From an uncultured Burkholderiales bacterium (GTDB lineage: Bacteria > Pseudomonadota > Gammaproteobacteria > Burkholderiales > Burkholderiaceae_C): a stretch of DNA of 64,000 bases. Below the pieces are notes generated by a model. That model did not search any database. It worked only from the letters and a program-made list of their open reading frames with translations, and was not told where the DNA came from. The stretch is from NCBI GenBank assembly GCA_903871545.1, contig CAIQHG010000021.1:21129-85128 (forward strand). Reading direction: 5' to 3'. The position numbers and the translations under genes were made by a program. Shown one piece after another: positions 44,846 through 53,551 of the stretch; the first letter of the stretch is position 1; each line of letters begins with the position of its first letter.

Positions 44846-46078
44846 TCAAGGCATTTTCATACTGCAGGAGGTGGGAGTACTTGATACATAAGGTTCAAAT
44901 TTCTTCAACACTGCAAGTGTCATCGTTGTATCCTCGGGACTATAGGGGGACTTCTTATCCGCCTTTTGCCATACAGTAATGTATAAAGGCTGTTGCAACT
45001 GATGATCTAATTTACGCATCTCAAGGGGCCCGTTGACGCTATCAAAGTGCAAGCCGTGAAGTTGCTCTGCCACTTTGACGGGATCGGTTGAATGAGCCTT
45101 ATTGATGGCCAAACTTAAAGCGTTAAAAATGTGAACAATGGCGGGTATGTATAAGTCATCGTTAAAACGCTTTTTATACTCCGCCATTAGGGTGTCCATT
45201 TTGCCACCCATGGAATAAGCGCCATTTGAGACCTGAAAAATCTTACCCGCGCCCGAAGTACCTATCGCTGTTGGCGTACCGGTTGTGTTTACGTAATAAG
45301 TGTAAAACCGTCCGTTGTACCCCCCCTCATTTGCCGCTTTTATAAGCAAAGCTAAATCGCTTCCCCAGTTTCCAGTCACAACTGAATCAGCGCCCGAGGC
45401 TTTTATTTTAGCAATGTAGGGGGTAAAGTCCCTAACCTTAGCCAATGGGTGATAATCTTCTCCGACAATTTGAACATCTGCTCGCTTAATTGCTAAATTC
45501 TCTTTAACATATTTAGCGACTTGGTGGCCATGTGAATAATCTTGATTAAGAAGGAAAATTTTCTTAATCTCGGGCTGATCCTTCATAAAGGTGGTGAGTG
45601 CCTCTATTTTCATTGAGGTATCTGCATCAAACCTGAAGTGCCAGTAACTGCATTTAGAGTTCGTGTAATCTGGATCCACAGCAGCGTAGTTCATATAAAC
45701 CACCTCCTTGCCCGGATTACGCTCGTTGTTTTTATTGATTGCCTCAATAATTGCACCTGCTACGGATGACCCGTTGCCCTGAACAACGTAATGAATTCCC
45801 TGATCTACCGAGGCTGTTACTTCGTTGATACTTTCTGCTGGACTGAGTTTGTTATCCATCCCAACAATCTCAAACTTAACACCCGCCGGATTGGATTTAT
45901 TAAATTCTTCAGCAATAAATTTAAAACTCTTTAAACCATTACTCCCCACCGGGGCCATCAAACCAGATAAAGGATCGATCCAAGCTATTTTGACAGTTTC
46001 GCCCTTTTGCGCAAACGAGCTTGTGCTTATTAAAAGGATGAGAGTTATCAAAAAAAACGTTTGCTTAAGTCTAATCAT
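44846..46078 (-). CDS. ABC transporter substrate-binding protein (LivK-like, Peripla_BP_6)
   Basis: 410 residues with a signal peptide (TFFLITLILLISTSS, cleavage near SFAQK), then the type I periplasmic-binding fold: VKIAWIDPLSGLMAPVG, VQGNGSSVAGAIIEAI, IFLLNQDYSHGHQVAKYV and DSVVTGNWGSDLALLIKAA. It provides specificity for the HAAT-type transporter. In this family ligands include branched amino acids, amides, urea and aromatic acids; the ligand here cannot be read. It is the first gene of the operon. Confidence 0.92.
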   Translation of the reverse strand: MIRLKQTFFLITLILLISTSSFAQKGETVKIAWIDPLSGLMAPVGSNGLKSFKFIAEEFNKSNPAGVKFEIVGMDNKLSPAESINEVTASVDQGIHYVVQGNGSSVAGAIIEAINKNNERNPGKEVVYMNYAAVDPDYTNSKCSYWHFRFDADTSMKIEALTTFMKDQPEIKKIFLLNQDYSHGHQVAKYVKENLAIKRADVQIVGEDYHPLAKVRDFTPYIAKIKASGADSVVTGNWGSDLALLIKAANEGGYNGRFYTYYVNTTGTPTAIGTSGAGKIFQVSNGAYSMGGKMDTLMAEYKKRFNDDLYIPAIVHIFNALSLAINKAHSTDPVKVAEQLHGLHFDSVNGPLEMRKLDHQLQQPLYITVWQKADKKSPYSPEDTTMTLAVLKKFEPYVSSTPTSCSMKMP

Positions 46079-46251
46079 CTCAGTTGTCCCGTATTAGTTA
46101 GAAAAATAAATTGAGTTAAGGCTAATCTTATTTAAATCTATTTATAAGAGGGTTACCCCTAGCTATCCTTATTTTCAAGTAAATTAGCGCCTATAGAAAA
46201 CACCTAGATGCGTTCGCTTGGGTATCTATATTTACTCTTTAGCTTAGGTTT

Positions 46252-46645
46252 TTATCTGAGAAGGGATGGCAGGAAAAGCGATAAACTGGGCACGAAAGTA
46301 ACAAAGACTAGGAAACCCAACATGACACCGAGCCAGGGCAGCACCGCTTCTGTGAGCTCGGAGATACCCATCTTTGCAATTCCTGAGGCCACATAAAGAT
46401 TAAGGCCAACGGGGGGGATGGCATAAACCAACTTCCATATTGACTGCAATTAAAATTCCGAAATGAACGGGATCAACACCTAAGCGAACTTCTACAGGGT
46501 ACAAAATTGGCGCCATGATGAGCGTTATTTCTGAGGGGTCCATGAAGTTACCTGCAATCAACAAGAGTACGTTCGTCATTAACAAAAAGCCAATACTCCC
46601 AAATCCTTGAGCACTCATCCAAGAGGCCGAGATTCTTTGCGCCAT
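46252..46645 (-). pseudogene. Truncated, frameshifted TRAP large subunit (dctM) remnant
   Basis: The minus strand from 46645 reads a typical DctM C-terminal part: GFLLMTNVLLLIAGNFMDPS, PILYPVEVRLGVDPVHFGI, NMEVGLCHPP. It then shifts frame and continues from about 46440 with VGLNLYVASGIAKMGI and LPWLGVMLGFLVFVTFVPS. About 130 codons of a 430-codon gene remain; the N-terminal two thirds are missing, and the CHPP/VGLN junction shows the frameshift. It is a dead relic, distinct from the intact DctM at 20.6 kb. Confidence 0.88.
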
Positions 46646-46764
46646 TTTATGGTCTTATCCTATGTTTATCAAACTACAACTGTAAGGATTCATTTAAGAT
46701 TAGGGTATAAATCTTTCCAATGACCATTGCCATTTCATTTTTTGTTGCAAGATAATTTCAAAAC

Positions 46765-46800
46765 CTCTACCTCTACCTCTACCTCTACCTCTACCTCTAG
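46765..46800. repeat. Hexanucleotide tandem repeat CTCTAC, six units, just before a start codon
   Basis: Five exact CTCTAC units and a sixth ending CTCTAG fill 46765-46800, ending 8 bases before the ATG of the CoA-transferase gene. The pyrimidine-rich repeat occupies the place where a Shine-Dalgarno should lie. Copy-number changes would alter promoter spacing or the leader. Confidence 0.92.
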
Positions 46801-46808
46801 TCACTCAC

Positions 46809-47966
46809 ATGAACGACAATTCCGACACTGAGAAAAAAACCAAGAATACGTTGCCTTTAGAAGGAATCTTAGTTGTTGCTCTTGAGCAGGCCGTAGCTGC
46901 ACCCTACTGCAGCAGTCGCTTGGCCGATGCGGGTGCGCGGGTCATTAAGATCGAGCGCAAGGAGGGAGACTTTGCGCGAGGGTATGACCGCGCTGTCAAC
47001 GGAGAATCCTCTTACTTTGTGTGGATCAACAGGGGCAAGGAATCAATATCACTGGATCTTAAAAATACAAAGGAAATAAAACTTCTAGAGCGCATGATAT
47101 CTAAGGCTGACGTTTTTATTCAAAACCTAGCGCCCGGCGCAACTAGCAGGCTCGGCATTGATTCTGAAACTCTTAGGTCGCGCTACCCATCCCTCATTAC
47201 ATGTGACATAAGCGGTTACGGAGATGATGGAAGCTTTATGGATCTAAAAGCCTATGATTTACTTGTTCAAGCAGAAAGTGGACTGGTATCAGTTAGTGGT
47301 GCGCCGGGGGAGTGGGGACGCGTTGGAGTATCGGTTTGTGACGTAACGGCCGGCATGAACGCATTAATAGGTATCCAGCAAGCCCTAATCAAACGCGCTC
47401 AAACAGGTCAGGGCTCAAGAGTTAAAGCCTCTCTTTTTGGATCAGCGGCTGAATTAATGAGTGTCCCATATTTGCAAACTAGGTACGGCGGCAAGGCACC
47501 GCAACGGGTCGGCCTAAAGCATCCTAGCATAGCGCCCTACGGTGCCTTCACCTCATTGGACGCCAAAGATATTGTCATATCCATTCAAAACGAGCGGGAA
47601 TGGGCTGATTTTTGCACGATAGTCTTATTAAAACCAGAACTTCTAGAAGACCCCCGTTGCAAAGGGAATGCAAACCGTGTCCAAAACCGCGAATTTGTAG
47701 ACGCTGCAGTCTCAGAGACTTTCAATGCATTGGCTAGTCAAACGATTATTGAGAGACTGAAAAAGGCACAAACTGCGTTCGGGCGTGTTAACTATGTAGA
47801 AGATCTTATCAATCACCCACAGCTACGCACTCGCACAATGGTGGTTAACAGCACCGCTGTAGAAGTCCCAGCGCTTGGGTGGTCAGTTGAATGGGAATCC
47901 GGTACATACCCAAGCGCTCCACTAATTGACGAGCACGGCAAAGCGTTAAGGGACGAGTTTAAATAA
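46809..47966 (+). CDS. Class III CoA-transferase (CaiB/BaiF family)
   Basis: 385-residue family III CoA-transferase: ILVVALEQAVAAPYCSSRLAD, quoted by its core VALEQAVAAPYCSSRL, ARVIKIERKEGDFAR (residues 43-57), WINRGKESISLDLK (72-85) and the catalytic Asp178 in VCDVTAGMNAL. The EQAVAAPYC start resembles mesaconyl/citramalyl-type CoA-transferases (inference). It is a single gene with a CTCTAC repeat in place of a normal ribosome-binding site, preceded by the dctM remnant and convergent with a PhaB-like gene. Confidence 0.9.
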   Translation: MNDNSDTEKKTKNTLPLEGILVVALEQAVAAPYCSSRLADAGARVIKIERKEGDFARGYDRAVNGESSYFVWINRGKESISLDLKNTKEIKLLERMISKADVFIQNLAPGATSRLGIDSETLRSRYPSLITCDISGYGDDGSFMDLKAYDLLVQAESGLVSVSGAPGEWGRVGVSVCDVTAGMNALIGIQQALIKRAQTGQGSRVKASLFGSAAELMSVPYLQTRYGGKAPQRVGLKHPSIAPYGAFTSLDAKDIVISIQNEREWADFCTIVLLKPELLEDPRCKGNANRVQNREFVDAAVSETFNALASQTIIERLKKAQTAFGRVNYVEDLINHPQLRTRTMVVNSTAVEVPALGWSVEWESGTYPSAPLIDEHGKALRDEFK

Positions 47967-48016
47967 TTTTTTGAGTTCGCCATTAATCTATCTAACTTCT
48001 AAAATGGCTTCATCAC

Positions 48017-48814
48017 CTAATTTAGGTGCATGCCACCATTAACCGACATTGTTGTCCCCGTAATGACCCGTGCATCGTCTGAGGCAAGAAATACAACGCA
48101 ACTAGCAACCTCTGAGGGCGTATTTAAGCGTCCGACAGGGATTTTTTTCAGTATATTTTCCATCACATTTGCAGGCACCGCTGAGACCATGGCCGTATCT
48201 GTATATCCTGGGGCAATCACGTTTACGGTAATGTTGCGTGAAGCGCTCTCTAAGGCGAGGGATTTAGTAAAACCGATGATTCCTGCCTTAGCCGCAGCAT
48301 AGTTCGTTTGCCCAGCTTGGCCAGATAACGCATTGATAGAGCTTATATTGATAATTCTGCCATATCGTCTGTCTCTCATGCCCTTGACAACGCAGCTGCA
48401 CATATTAAAGCAACTCGTAAGGTCAGTTTCAATAACCTCCCTCCACTGCTCAGGTGACATGTTATGCAGCATCACATCGCGGGTTATACCTGCATTATTC
48501 ACAAGCAAGTCGATAGGTCCAAGGGAGTCCAGAACTTGAGAGACACCCACAACGCATGATGCGTAATCAGAAACATCCCATGCAAATGTCTTAATTGACG
48601 TGTTTTTTGAAAATTCTTCGGCAACCGCCGTATGTGACCTGTAATTAGCGGCAACTTTGTAGCCCGCTTTGAGTAAGGCCGTAGAGATTGCAGCGCCGAT
48701 ACCAGCAGTGCCCCCTGTGACCAAAGCAACTTTTGAGTCGGATCTGTCAATGTTGCTATTTTGCTCTGATAACGAAGAAATAAAAGCTTCAGAAGCCAAA
48801 TTATTTTTAGTCAA
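48017..48814 (-). CDS. Acetoacetyl-CoA reductase-like SDR (PhaB type)
   Basis: 265-residue SDR with TGGTAGIG (residues 33-40), NNAGITRD (107-114), then MLHNMSPEQW and a full triad (Ser158, Tyr172, Lys176 in NYAAAKAGI). The TRD..HNMSPEQW block and the ending ITGTTMSVNGGMHLN are those of NADPH acetoacetyl-CoA reductases for polyhydroxybutyrate and of FabG relatives. The start is a TTG at 48814 with AAGGG 8 bases upstream; no ATG precedes the cofactor motif in frame. The first 26 residues are an unusual extension. No phaA or phaC lies nearby. Confidence 0.88.
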   Translation of the reverse strand: MTKNNLASEAFISSLSEQNSNIDRSDSKVALVTGGTAGIGAAISTALLKAGYKVAANYRSHTAVAEEFSKNTSIKTFAWDVSDYASCVVGVSQVLDSLGPIDLLVNNAGITRDVMLHNMSPEQWREVIETDLTSCFNMCSCVVKGMRDRRYGRIINISSINALSGQAGQTNYAAAKAGIIGFTKSLALESASRNITVNVIAPGYTDTAMVSAVPANVMENILKKIPVGRLNTPSEVASCVVFLASDDARVITGTTMSVNGGMHLN

Positions 48815-48864
48815 AATTGAAACCCTTAATCTGATTGTGATTATTGCCCACAGTAATGCCCGAA

Positions 48865-49362
48865 TTAAGCATCGATTACTAATTCGACCTCGCGAATATC
48901 TTTTGATATTTGAGTAATTCTTAGAATCTGGGGAAAAATAGATTCCTCCAATTTAATGTGACTCAAACTAAGGGCATTAAATATCTCGAAATTTCTTCTA
49001 AGCTCTAATAAATCGAACCAACCACTTTTATATACCACCGCTATCAAATGCTCTTGAATATCTGTCCAGTTTTGTTCAAGCCAAGAATGGTCTTGATAAA
49101 GCTTTCTAATCATTTGATTAATTTCGTGGTTCTCTAAGATTTTGAATTTACTTAAGACCTCCGCCTCCTCCTCTAGGTGATGCGACCTTTCTTCAACTGA
49201 GAAATATAGCAACACTCGAAGTAAATCGCCCACTTGATTGCCGGCCATTTGACCTAATTCGATTTGATTAATCAGATCCTCTAATTCACGTAGTTTGATG
49301 AGCGTTTGCAGGTGTGCTTTTGTGTAAAGATCAAATCTATCTTCTAAAAAAATATCTGTCAT
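48865..49362 (-). CDS. Hemerythrin-like (HHE) protein
   Basis: 165-residue all-helical cytoplasmic protein. Candidate diiron ligands are His in KAHLQTLIKLREL, the pair in VEERSHHLEEEAEVL, YQDHSWLEQNW and LSHIKLEESIFP, the spacing expected for a hemerythrin HHE four-helix bundle. Members bind O2 or NO or repair iron centres. Upstream at 49513-49526 is an FNR-like dyad, consistent with control by oxygen or NO. Identification is by motif spacing, so moderately sure. Confidence 0.75.
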   Translation of the reverse strand: MTDIFLEDRFDLYTKAHLQTLIKLRELEDLINQIELGQMAGNQVGDLLRVLLYFSVEERSHHLEEEAEVLSKFKILENHEINQMIRKLYQDHSWLEQNWTDIQEHLIAVVYKSGWFDLLELRRNFEIFNALSLSHIKLEESIFPQILRITQISKDIREVELVIDA

Positions 49363-49703
49363 ACCGCTTACCCCGCGAAAAAAAGTATGTAGGGAGGAAT
49401 TTTTTAAACTAGAAAATTAAAGATTTAAATTTTTTAGGCCTATTTTTTTTAAAATCTTTTTCTCTTCAATAAAGGTTTAAAGATAGTTTAATAATTGATT
49501 GAAAAAAAAGACTTGATAAATATCATAATTTGATCAGCGCATATTAAATTAGCCACCAGAGCTCTTAGGGCTACTTACTGAGTTTTCTCAACAATAAATT
49601 GATCACCCCCCTTAGTTTAGTTTTTTTAAATTTTCAAATGGGTGAAGTCGACAATTAGCCAAGTGCAATCAAAATTTTAAAAATTAGCTATGGTTGATTA
49701 ACA
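49363..49703. other. AT-rich spacer with FNR-like site
   Basis: About 340 bases with no gene visible. It contains long A/T runs and the FNR-like dyad at 49513-49526. It should hold the promoter of the hemerythrin-like gene and the transcript end of the SMP-30 gene. Confidence 0.4.
49513..49526. promoter_or_regulatory. FNR/ANR-like box TTGAT-N4-ATCAT
   Basis: TTGATAAATATCAT matches the FNR consensus TTGAT-N4-ATCAA at nine of ten defined positions. It lies 150 bases upstream of the hemerythrin-like start codon. Binding by an FNR/ANR-type regulator is inference from the sequence. Confidence 0.55.
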
Positions 49704-50630
49704 CTACGCCCAGTAATTCAATTTAAGGCCAGCCACAGGCCAATCTTCTATTGCAATCAATTTTCCACTACCAGACAACGTAATGTAGGCAGTTTTCATG
49801 TCTTTCCCGCCAAAACAAATATTTGTTGTGTATTGGTCCTTCAAAGGTGTGTGTGTGCAAATCTTTCCATCCGGGGAAACTGAGGTTATACCTCCATGGT
49901 GTAGGGTTGCAACACATATGTTGCCCGATGCATCCACCCCAATTGAGTCAAACCTCTGATAATGTCCACCTGGAGCGGCGCAAAGCATCTTTGCCCCTTG
50001 TGGAGAGGGCCAACTAAGTTTATTTAGAACTCCAGGGGATAGGATTTCAAAAGCCCAAAGTCTAGCTCCCTCTGTTTCAGCGTAGTAAAGCGTTTTACCG
50101 TCTGGTGACAATGCTATGCCATTAGGGGACATTAAAGGACCTGCTACTTTACTGAAATTGCCGTCTTTGTTGCAATAGTAAATGGCTCCTCTATCCATGT
50201 CTAGAGGTCTGACCTTACCTAAATCTGTGAAGTAAAAACCTCCGAAAGCATCAAAAACAATGTCGTTGGGTCCTTTGAGTGAGTTGCCTTGAACCGTGTC
50301 AATAACTCTCTCAAACTTACCTGTGCTTAAATTAACTCGCTCAATACGACCGGTTTTATAATCTTTGGCCTGAGAGTAGGGGCGAAAACATCCGTCGGCT
50401 TCTGTCGTAAACTCGAATCCTCCGTTATTACAAATGTATAGGGCCCCATCGGCTCCAATCGCTGCTCCGTTGGGGCCTCCCCCGGTTTCGCAAACCACCA
50501 TTACGCGGCCATTGGGAGCTACCCTTGTTATGGTTCCTCTAGCTATTTCCACCAAAATGATAGAACCGTCGTCCATATACACTGGACCTTCCGGGAAAAG
50601 TAGGCCGCTTGCAAGCTCACTAATTTTCAT
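49704..50630 (-). CDS. SMP-30/gluconolactonase/LRE-family protein
   Basis: 308 residues from ATG 50630, chosen because AAGGA lies 8 bases upstream; the frame is open to 50663. It is a six-bladed propeller of the SMP-30 family: GLLFPEGPVYMDDGSIILVE with the metal-binding Glu in FPEGP, GPNGAAIGADGALYICNNG, SLKGPNDIVFDAFGGFYFTD and SPNGIALSPDGKTLYYAE. These are divalent-metal lactonases for sugar-acid or other lactones. No signal peptide is present. It is a single gene with stem-loops upstream at 50782-50835. Confidence 0.9.
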   Translation of the reverse strand: MKISELASGLLFPEGPVYMDDGSIILVEIARGTITRVAPNGRVMVVCETGGGPNGAAIGADGALYICNNGGFEFTTEADGCFRPYSQAKDYKTGRIERVNLSTGKFERVIDTVQGNSLKGPNDIVFDAFGGFYFTDLGKVRPLDMDRGAIYYCNKDGNFSKVAGPLMSPNGIALSPDGKTLYYAETEGARLWAFEILSPGVLNKLSWPSPQGAKMLCAAPGGHYQRFDSIGVDASGNICVATLHHGGITSVSPDGKICTHTPLKDQYTTNICFGGKDMKTAYITLSGSGKLIAIEDWPVAGLKLNYWA

Positions 50631-50781
50631 ATAACGATTCCTTAAATTTGAATTAATTTTCATTCAATTAAGGAAAAATATTGGACTGAATAAGGGTATT
50701 TCTTATATGGGTAAATACTACTTTTTATCCGCTGGTTATTTACATGTAGAACAATATTAATAGATATTTGTGTAGTTATAA

Positions 50782-50795
50782 ACTTTGGCCAAAGT
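50782..50795. promoter_or_regulatory. Perfect 14-bp palindrome ACTTTGGCCAAAGT
   Basis: ACTTTGGCCAAAGT reads the same on both strands. It abuts the hairpin at 50796-50835 and lies about 150 bases upstream of the SMP-30 start. It could be an operator for that gene; the binder is unknown. Confidence 0.5.
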
Positions 50796-50835
50796 ATTGA
50801 TCATTAATGATAATTGCACATCCTTAATGATCAAT
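50796..50835 (-). terminator. Stem-loop after the fasciclin gene (12-bp stem)
   Basis: Arms ATTGATCATTAA (50796-50807) and TTAATGATCAAT (50824-50835) pair perfectly around a 16-base loop, starting about 10 bases after the fasciclin stop on the minus strand. The stem is AT-rich and has no T-run, so it may protect the 3' end of the transcript or act as a weak terminator. Confidence 0.5.
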
Positions 50836-50845
50836 CTAGATCAGA

Positions 50846-51247
50846 TTACTTTGGCATTAGAACCGCGTCGATCACATGGATCACGCCGTTGTCTGCGGCA
50901 ATGTCAGTTTTAGTCACATTGGCGCTATCAACCTTCACCTTTCCGTCATGAACTGTGATTGAAATATCGCTACCCTGGACAGTTTTACACGGACCGGCTT
51001 TGACGTCCTTTGCCATCACTTTGCCAGAGACAACGTGATAAGTTAAAACCTTTGTTAAAGCAGCTTTGTCTTTTAACAAAGCGTCTAATTTATCTTTGGG
51101 AACTTTTGCAAAAGCTTCATCTGTAGGCGCAAATACGGTGAAAGGGCCTGTTCCTTTTAATGTGTCAACGAGCCCTGCAGCAGTTAATGCCGTAGCGAGA
51201 GTTTTAAAATCACCTGCGGCGACGGCAGTATCAATAATATTTGACAT
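50846..51247 (-). CDS. Fasciclin-domain protein without signal peptide
   Basis: 133 residues consisting of one fasciclin (FAS1) domain: [34 protein letters not shown], the H-box-like [16 protein letters not shown] and the C-terminal [17 protein letters not shown]1 domains mediate adhesion or ligand binding, usually outside the cell. This copy starts directly at the domain ([13 protein letters not shown]), and a TAA stop lies in frame just before the ATG, so a missed signal peptide is excluded. AGGA lies upstream. It is a paralogue of the exported protein at 62582-63037 (about 70% identical by eye). Confidence 0.92.
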   Translation of the reverse strand: MSNIIDTAVAAGDFKTLATALTAAGLVDTLKGTGPFTVFAPTDEAFAKVPKDKLDALLKDKAALTKVLTYHVVSGKVMAKDVKAGPCKTVQGSDISITVHDGKVKVDSANVTKTDIAADNGVIHVIDAVLMPK

Positions 51248-51509
51248 TTATAAATCCTAGTAAAAAATGGTAAAAACGTTACCTGATTTTTCAAGCAACG
51301 CTTAATATTAGGTTGGGTAGACTTTTTTGATTGTCTGTTAGCCAACACTTAATTAATCATTATTTGAGTTCTTGATAATGAATTACAAGAATTACAAGAT
51401 TCATTGTGAGAGAAAAATAATTTATTATTTTGATTAAATTTTCAGATAACAGAAGTTAACTTTTAATTCTCCAGTCATCAATGTAGTGACTAAAGAGTCA
51501 CATAACAAT

Positions 51510-51740
51510 TTAGTGCCACCAAGTTTTTTGGTGATGCAAACCCTTTACTGGACATTTATGTTGACCCCTAAGATTTAAATCGGCTTTATAGTTGCCAAAG
51601 TACAATTCGCACAGTTTTATGCCCAACTCATGATCCAAGTATTTATGCGTACATGGGTTCCAAAATTCACCTTCTGCAGAGTCGAAGTAGACATCTGCAC
51701 CATTGAAGTTGTAGGGTCCTTGCTGAGGATTAGCAGACAT
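51510..51740 (-). CDS. Small Cys/His-rich protein of unknown function
   Basis: 76 residues, not recognised. No signal peptide or membrane segment. It holds Cys and His residues that could bind metal (FWNPCTHKYLDHE, then IKLCELYFG, GQHKCPVKGLHH and a final WWH). The start is well supported by AAAGGA 9 bases before ATG. It stands alone between the fasciclin and Ala/Pro-rich genes. Conserved-looking aromatic and Cys residues argue that it is a real protein. Confidence 0.7.
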   Translation of the reverse strand: MSANPQQGPYNFNGADVYFDSAEGEFWNPCTHKYLDHELGIKLCELYFGNYKADLNLRGQHKCPVKGLHHQKTWWH

Positions 51741-51928
51741 TCAGATTTTCCTTTGAAGTTATGTAACGTTACTACTAGGTATGGATTAAGGCATTTTAAA
51801 TGTCTAATCCATTAACTGTGCAACTGTAGCAAGTTAAAACTTCAAGTGCCTTTATAAAATGAAATAGTTAAAGTTCATTTGATTTTTCTACGTTTTTTGA
51901 GTAATAACAAATCGTTTTTTTTGACGAA

Positions 51929-51965
51929 TCCGCACCAACGACATTTGGTTAGTCGGTGGTGCGGA
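51929..51965 (-). terminator. GC-rich stem-loop after the Ala/Pro-rich protein gene
   Basis: Arms TCCGCACCAACGAC (51929-51942) and GTCGGTGGTGCGGA (51952-51965) pair over 14 bp with one mismatch and a 9-base loop, lying directly after the stop of the minus-strand gene at 51981. On the minus strand it is followed by an A-run, not a T-run, so it is not a textbook intrinsic terminator. On the plus strand the T-run precedes it. Confidence 0.55.
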
Positions 51966-51980
51966 ACACATTTGTTTCAA

Positions 51981-52301
51981 TTACTTGATGGTCGCGGAAG
52001 CTTTAGCCATGGGTGAGTGCGCTGTTAAGTTGTGCGCCTTAGAAACTTTATGTGATGGCTTAGTTGATTTTGATGTTGTTGAATCTGTTGCCTTTGTTGC
52101 TGTTGAAGCTACTGGGGCTGTTTGAGCTGCTGGGGCCGCTGCAGTAGCGGGGGTTTTAGCAGCTGCTGGAGCAGTTGCTGGGCCTGCTGGGGTAGCACTT
52201 GATTTGACCTCCTTAGACGCTCCTGGGGCGGGTGTTGGAGTAGCTGCAAAAGAGGTTGCACAAGCGGCTAAGACGATAAGGGTAGCTAATAATTTGTTCA
52301 T
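51981..52301 (-). CDS. Exported Ala/Pro/Thr-rich low-complexity protein
   Basis: 106 residues: a signal peptide (LLATLIVLAACATSF, cleavage near SFAAT) followed by a disordered Ala/Pro/Thr/Ser/Lys-rich chain and a basic tail with SKAHNLTAHSPMAKA. There are no catalytic motifs. The composition resembles acid-shock (Asr-like) or envelope-associated disordered proteins, but this is a loose likeness. AAAGG precedes the ATG. A strong stem-loop follows the stop. Confidence 0.75.
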   Translation of the reverse strand: MNKLLATLIVLAACATSFAATPTPAPGASKEVKSSATPAGPATAPAAAKTPATAAAPAAQTAPVASTATKATDSTTSKSTKPSHKVSKAHNLTAHSPMAKASATIK

Positions 52302-52516
52302 TTTGAGACCTTTCTGTTGTTTAAAAGCTCCTCGTTTAGGAGTAAGTATTCAACGGCCTTAGTTTGCATTTTGTTGACCGAAATATAATTATTTATGTGT
52401 CAACTTAGCGGCAGGCTACCCCGTTATGCCAACATTTCTCCTTGCCTGTGCAGCAGTTAAAAGGAGGGGGAGGAAAGCATTTTTGTCCTAATCTTTTCTG
52501 ATATTGAGATCGCCAC

Positions 52517-53551
52517 CTAATAATGAAGCGAAGTAGATTTTCCGCTAAAAACTCGGTATGAATAAACCGTGTAAGCAATGATACAAGGCAGGACAACTAT
52601 CACTCCATAAAAAATAACCATCAACGCTTCAGGAGCGCTGGCAGCTTGCCAGATGGTTAAGTGATCTATCACCAACCACGGGAAAAGGCTATACCCAAGT
52701 CCGTAAAAAGAAAGCAAAAATACGCCCACTGTATTTATGAAAGGGACTGATATTCCGTATTCATTTCCCATTACTAAACGAGTTGGCAGCCGTTTAAGGC
52801 TCCTTGCTATTGAGAACAACAATGCGAATGTCATTGCAGGTATCGGCAGTAACATAATAATATTGGGGAAACTAAACCATTTCTTAAAAATAAGTGGACT
52901 CACTCCAGGTGTCAAAATAGATATAGCAATAATGCTGGCAAACATGAACCACAAACTAGTGCGCGCCCACGTCACAGCTTTTAATTGCAATTCACGCTCC
53001 GATTTCATAATTAGCCAACTTGCGCCCAATAACCTGTATGCGAATGTTAAGCACACACCGATGAGAGCACTAAAAACGAAGTCTGACCAAGTTTCTTGAA
53101 AACCAGTGATCCACTGCCCAAGCATATAGCCTTGGGCCCAAGATGCGATCAGCGAACCAAGGTAAAACGCCCTATCCCACATTAATTTTTTTTCTAATCG
53201 TCCCTTCACTCTAAAATCAAATGAGACGCCCCTTAAAGTTAAGCCCGCCAACATCAAAGCGACAGGCAAATACAAAGCCCCCAAAATCACACCATGTGCT
53301 TTTGGAAACGCTACCAGCAAGATTCCAACCCCCAAAACAAGCCAGGTCTCGTTAGCATCCCAAAATGGTCCAATTGAGGCGATCATTCTGTCTTTCTCCT
53401 CAGAGCTGTTATTTTGACAAAGCAAAATACCGACTCCCAGATCAAAGCCGTCTAATATGACATAGGCCAAAAGAGCTAGAGCCATGACCAGTGCAAATAC
53501 GGCTGGAAGCCAGCCTGCAGGTTGCGTCAAATCTATTGCTTGGTCAAACAT
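52517..53551 (-). CDS. cydB: bd-type (cyanide-insensitive-like) quinol oxidase subunit II
   Basis: 344-residue CydB/CioB-family protein with eight to nine membrane helices. The N-terminal ILDGFDLGVGILL block and IGPFWDANETWLV are diagnostic, and RGVSFDFRVKG follows. It pairs with subunit I to hold the quinol oxidase at the inner membrane. The start overlaps the end of cydA by eight bases with AAAGGG inside cydA. No cydX or DUF2474-type small subunit was found after the stop. A lone bd oxidase here would support growth at low oxygen or under respiratory inhibitors. Confidence 0.94.
   Translation of the reverse strand: MFDQAIDLTQPAGWLPAVFALVMALALLAYVILDGFDLGVGILLCQNNSSEEKDRMIASIGPFWDANETWLVLGVGILLVAFPKAHGVILGALYLPVALMLAGLTLRGVSFDFRVKGRLEKKLMWDRAFYLGSLIASWAQGYMLGQWITGFQETWSDFVFSALIGVCLTFAYRLLGASWLIMKSERELQLKAVTWARTSLWFMFASIIAISILTPGVSPLIFKKWFSFPNIIMLLPIPAMTFALLFSIARSLKRLPTRLVMGNEYGISVPFINTVGVFLLSFYGLGYSLFPWLVIDHLTIWQAASAPEALMVIFYGVIVVLPCIIAYTVYSYRVFSGKSTSLHY

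Noticed and set aside
52405..52596. Possible cydX-type small subunit after cydB
   Set aside because: The frame overlaps the cydB end and lacks the single membrane helix of CydX or DUF2474 proteins.
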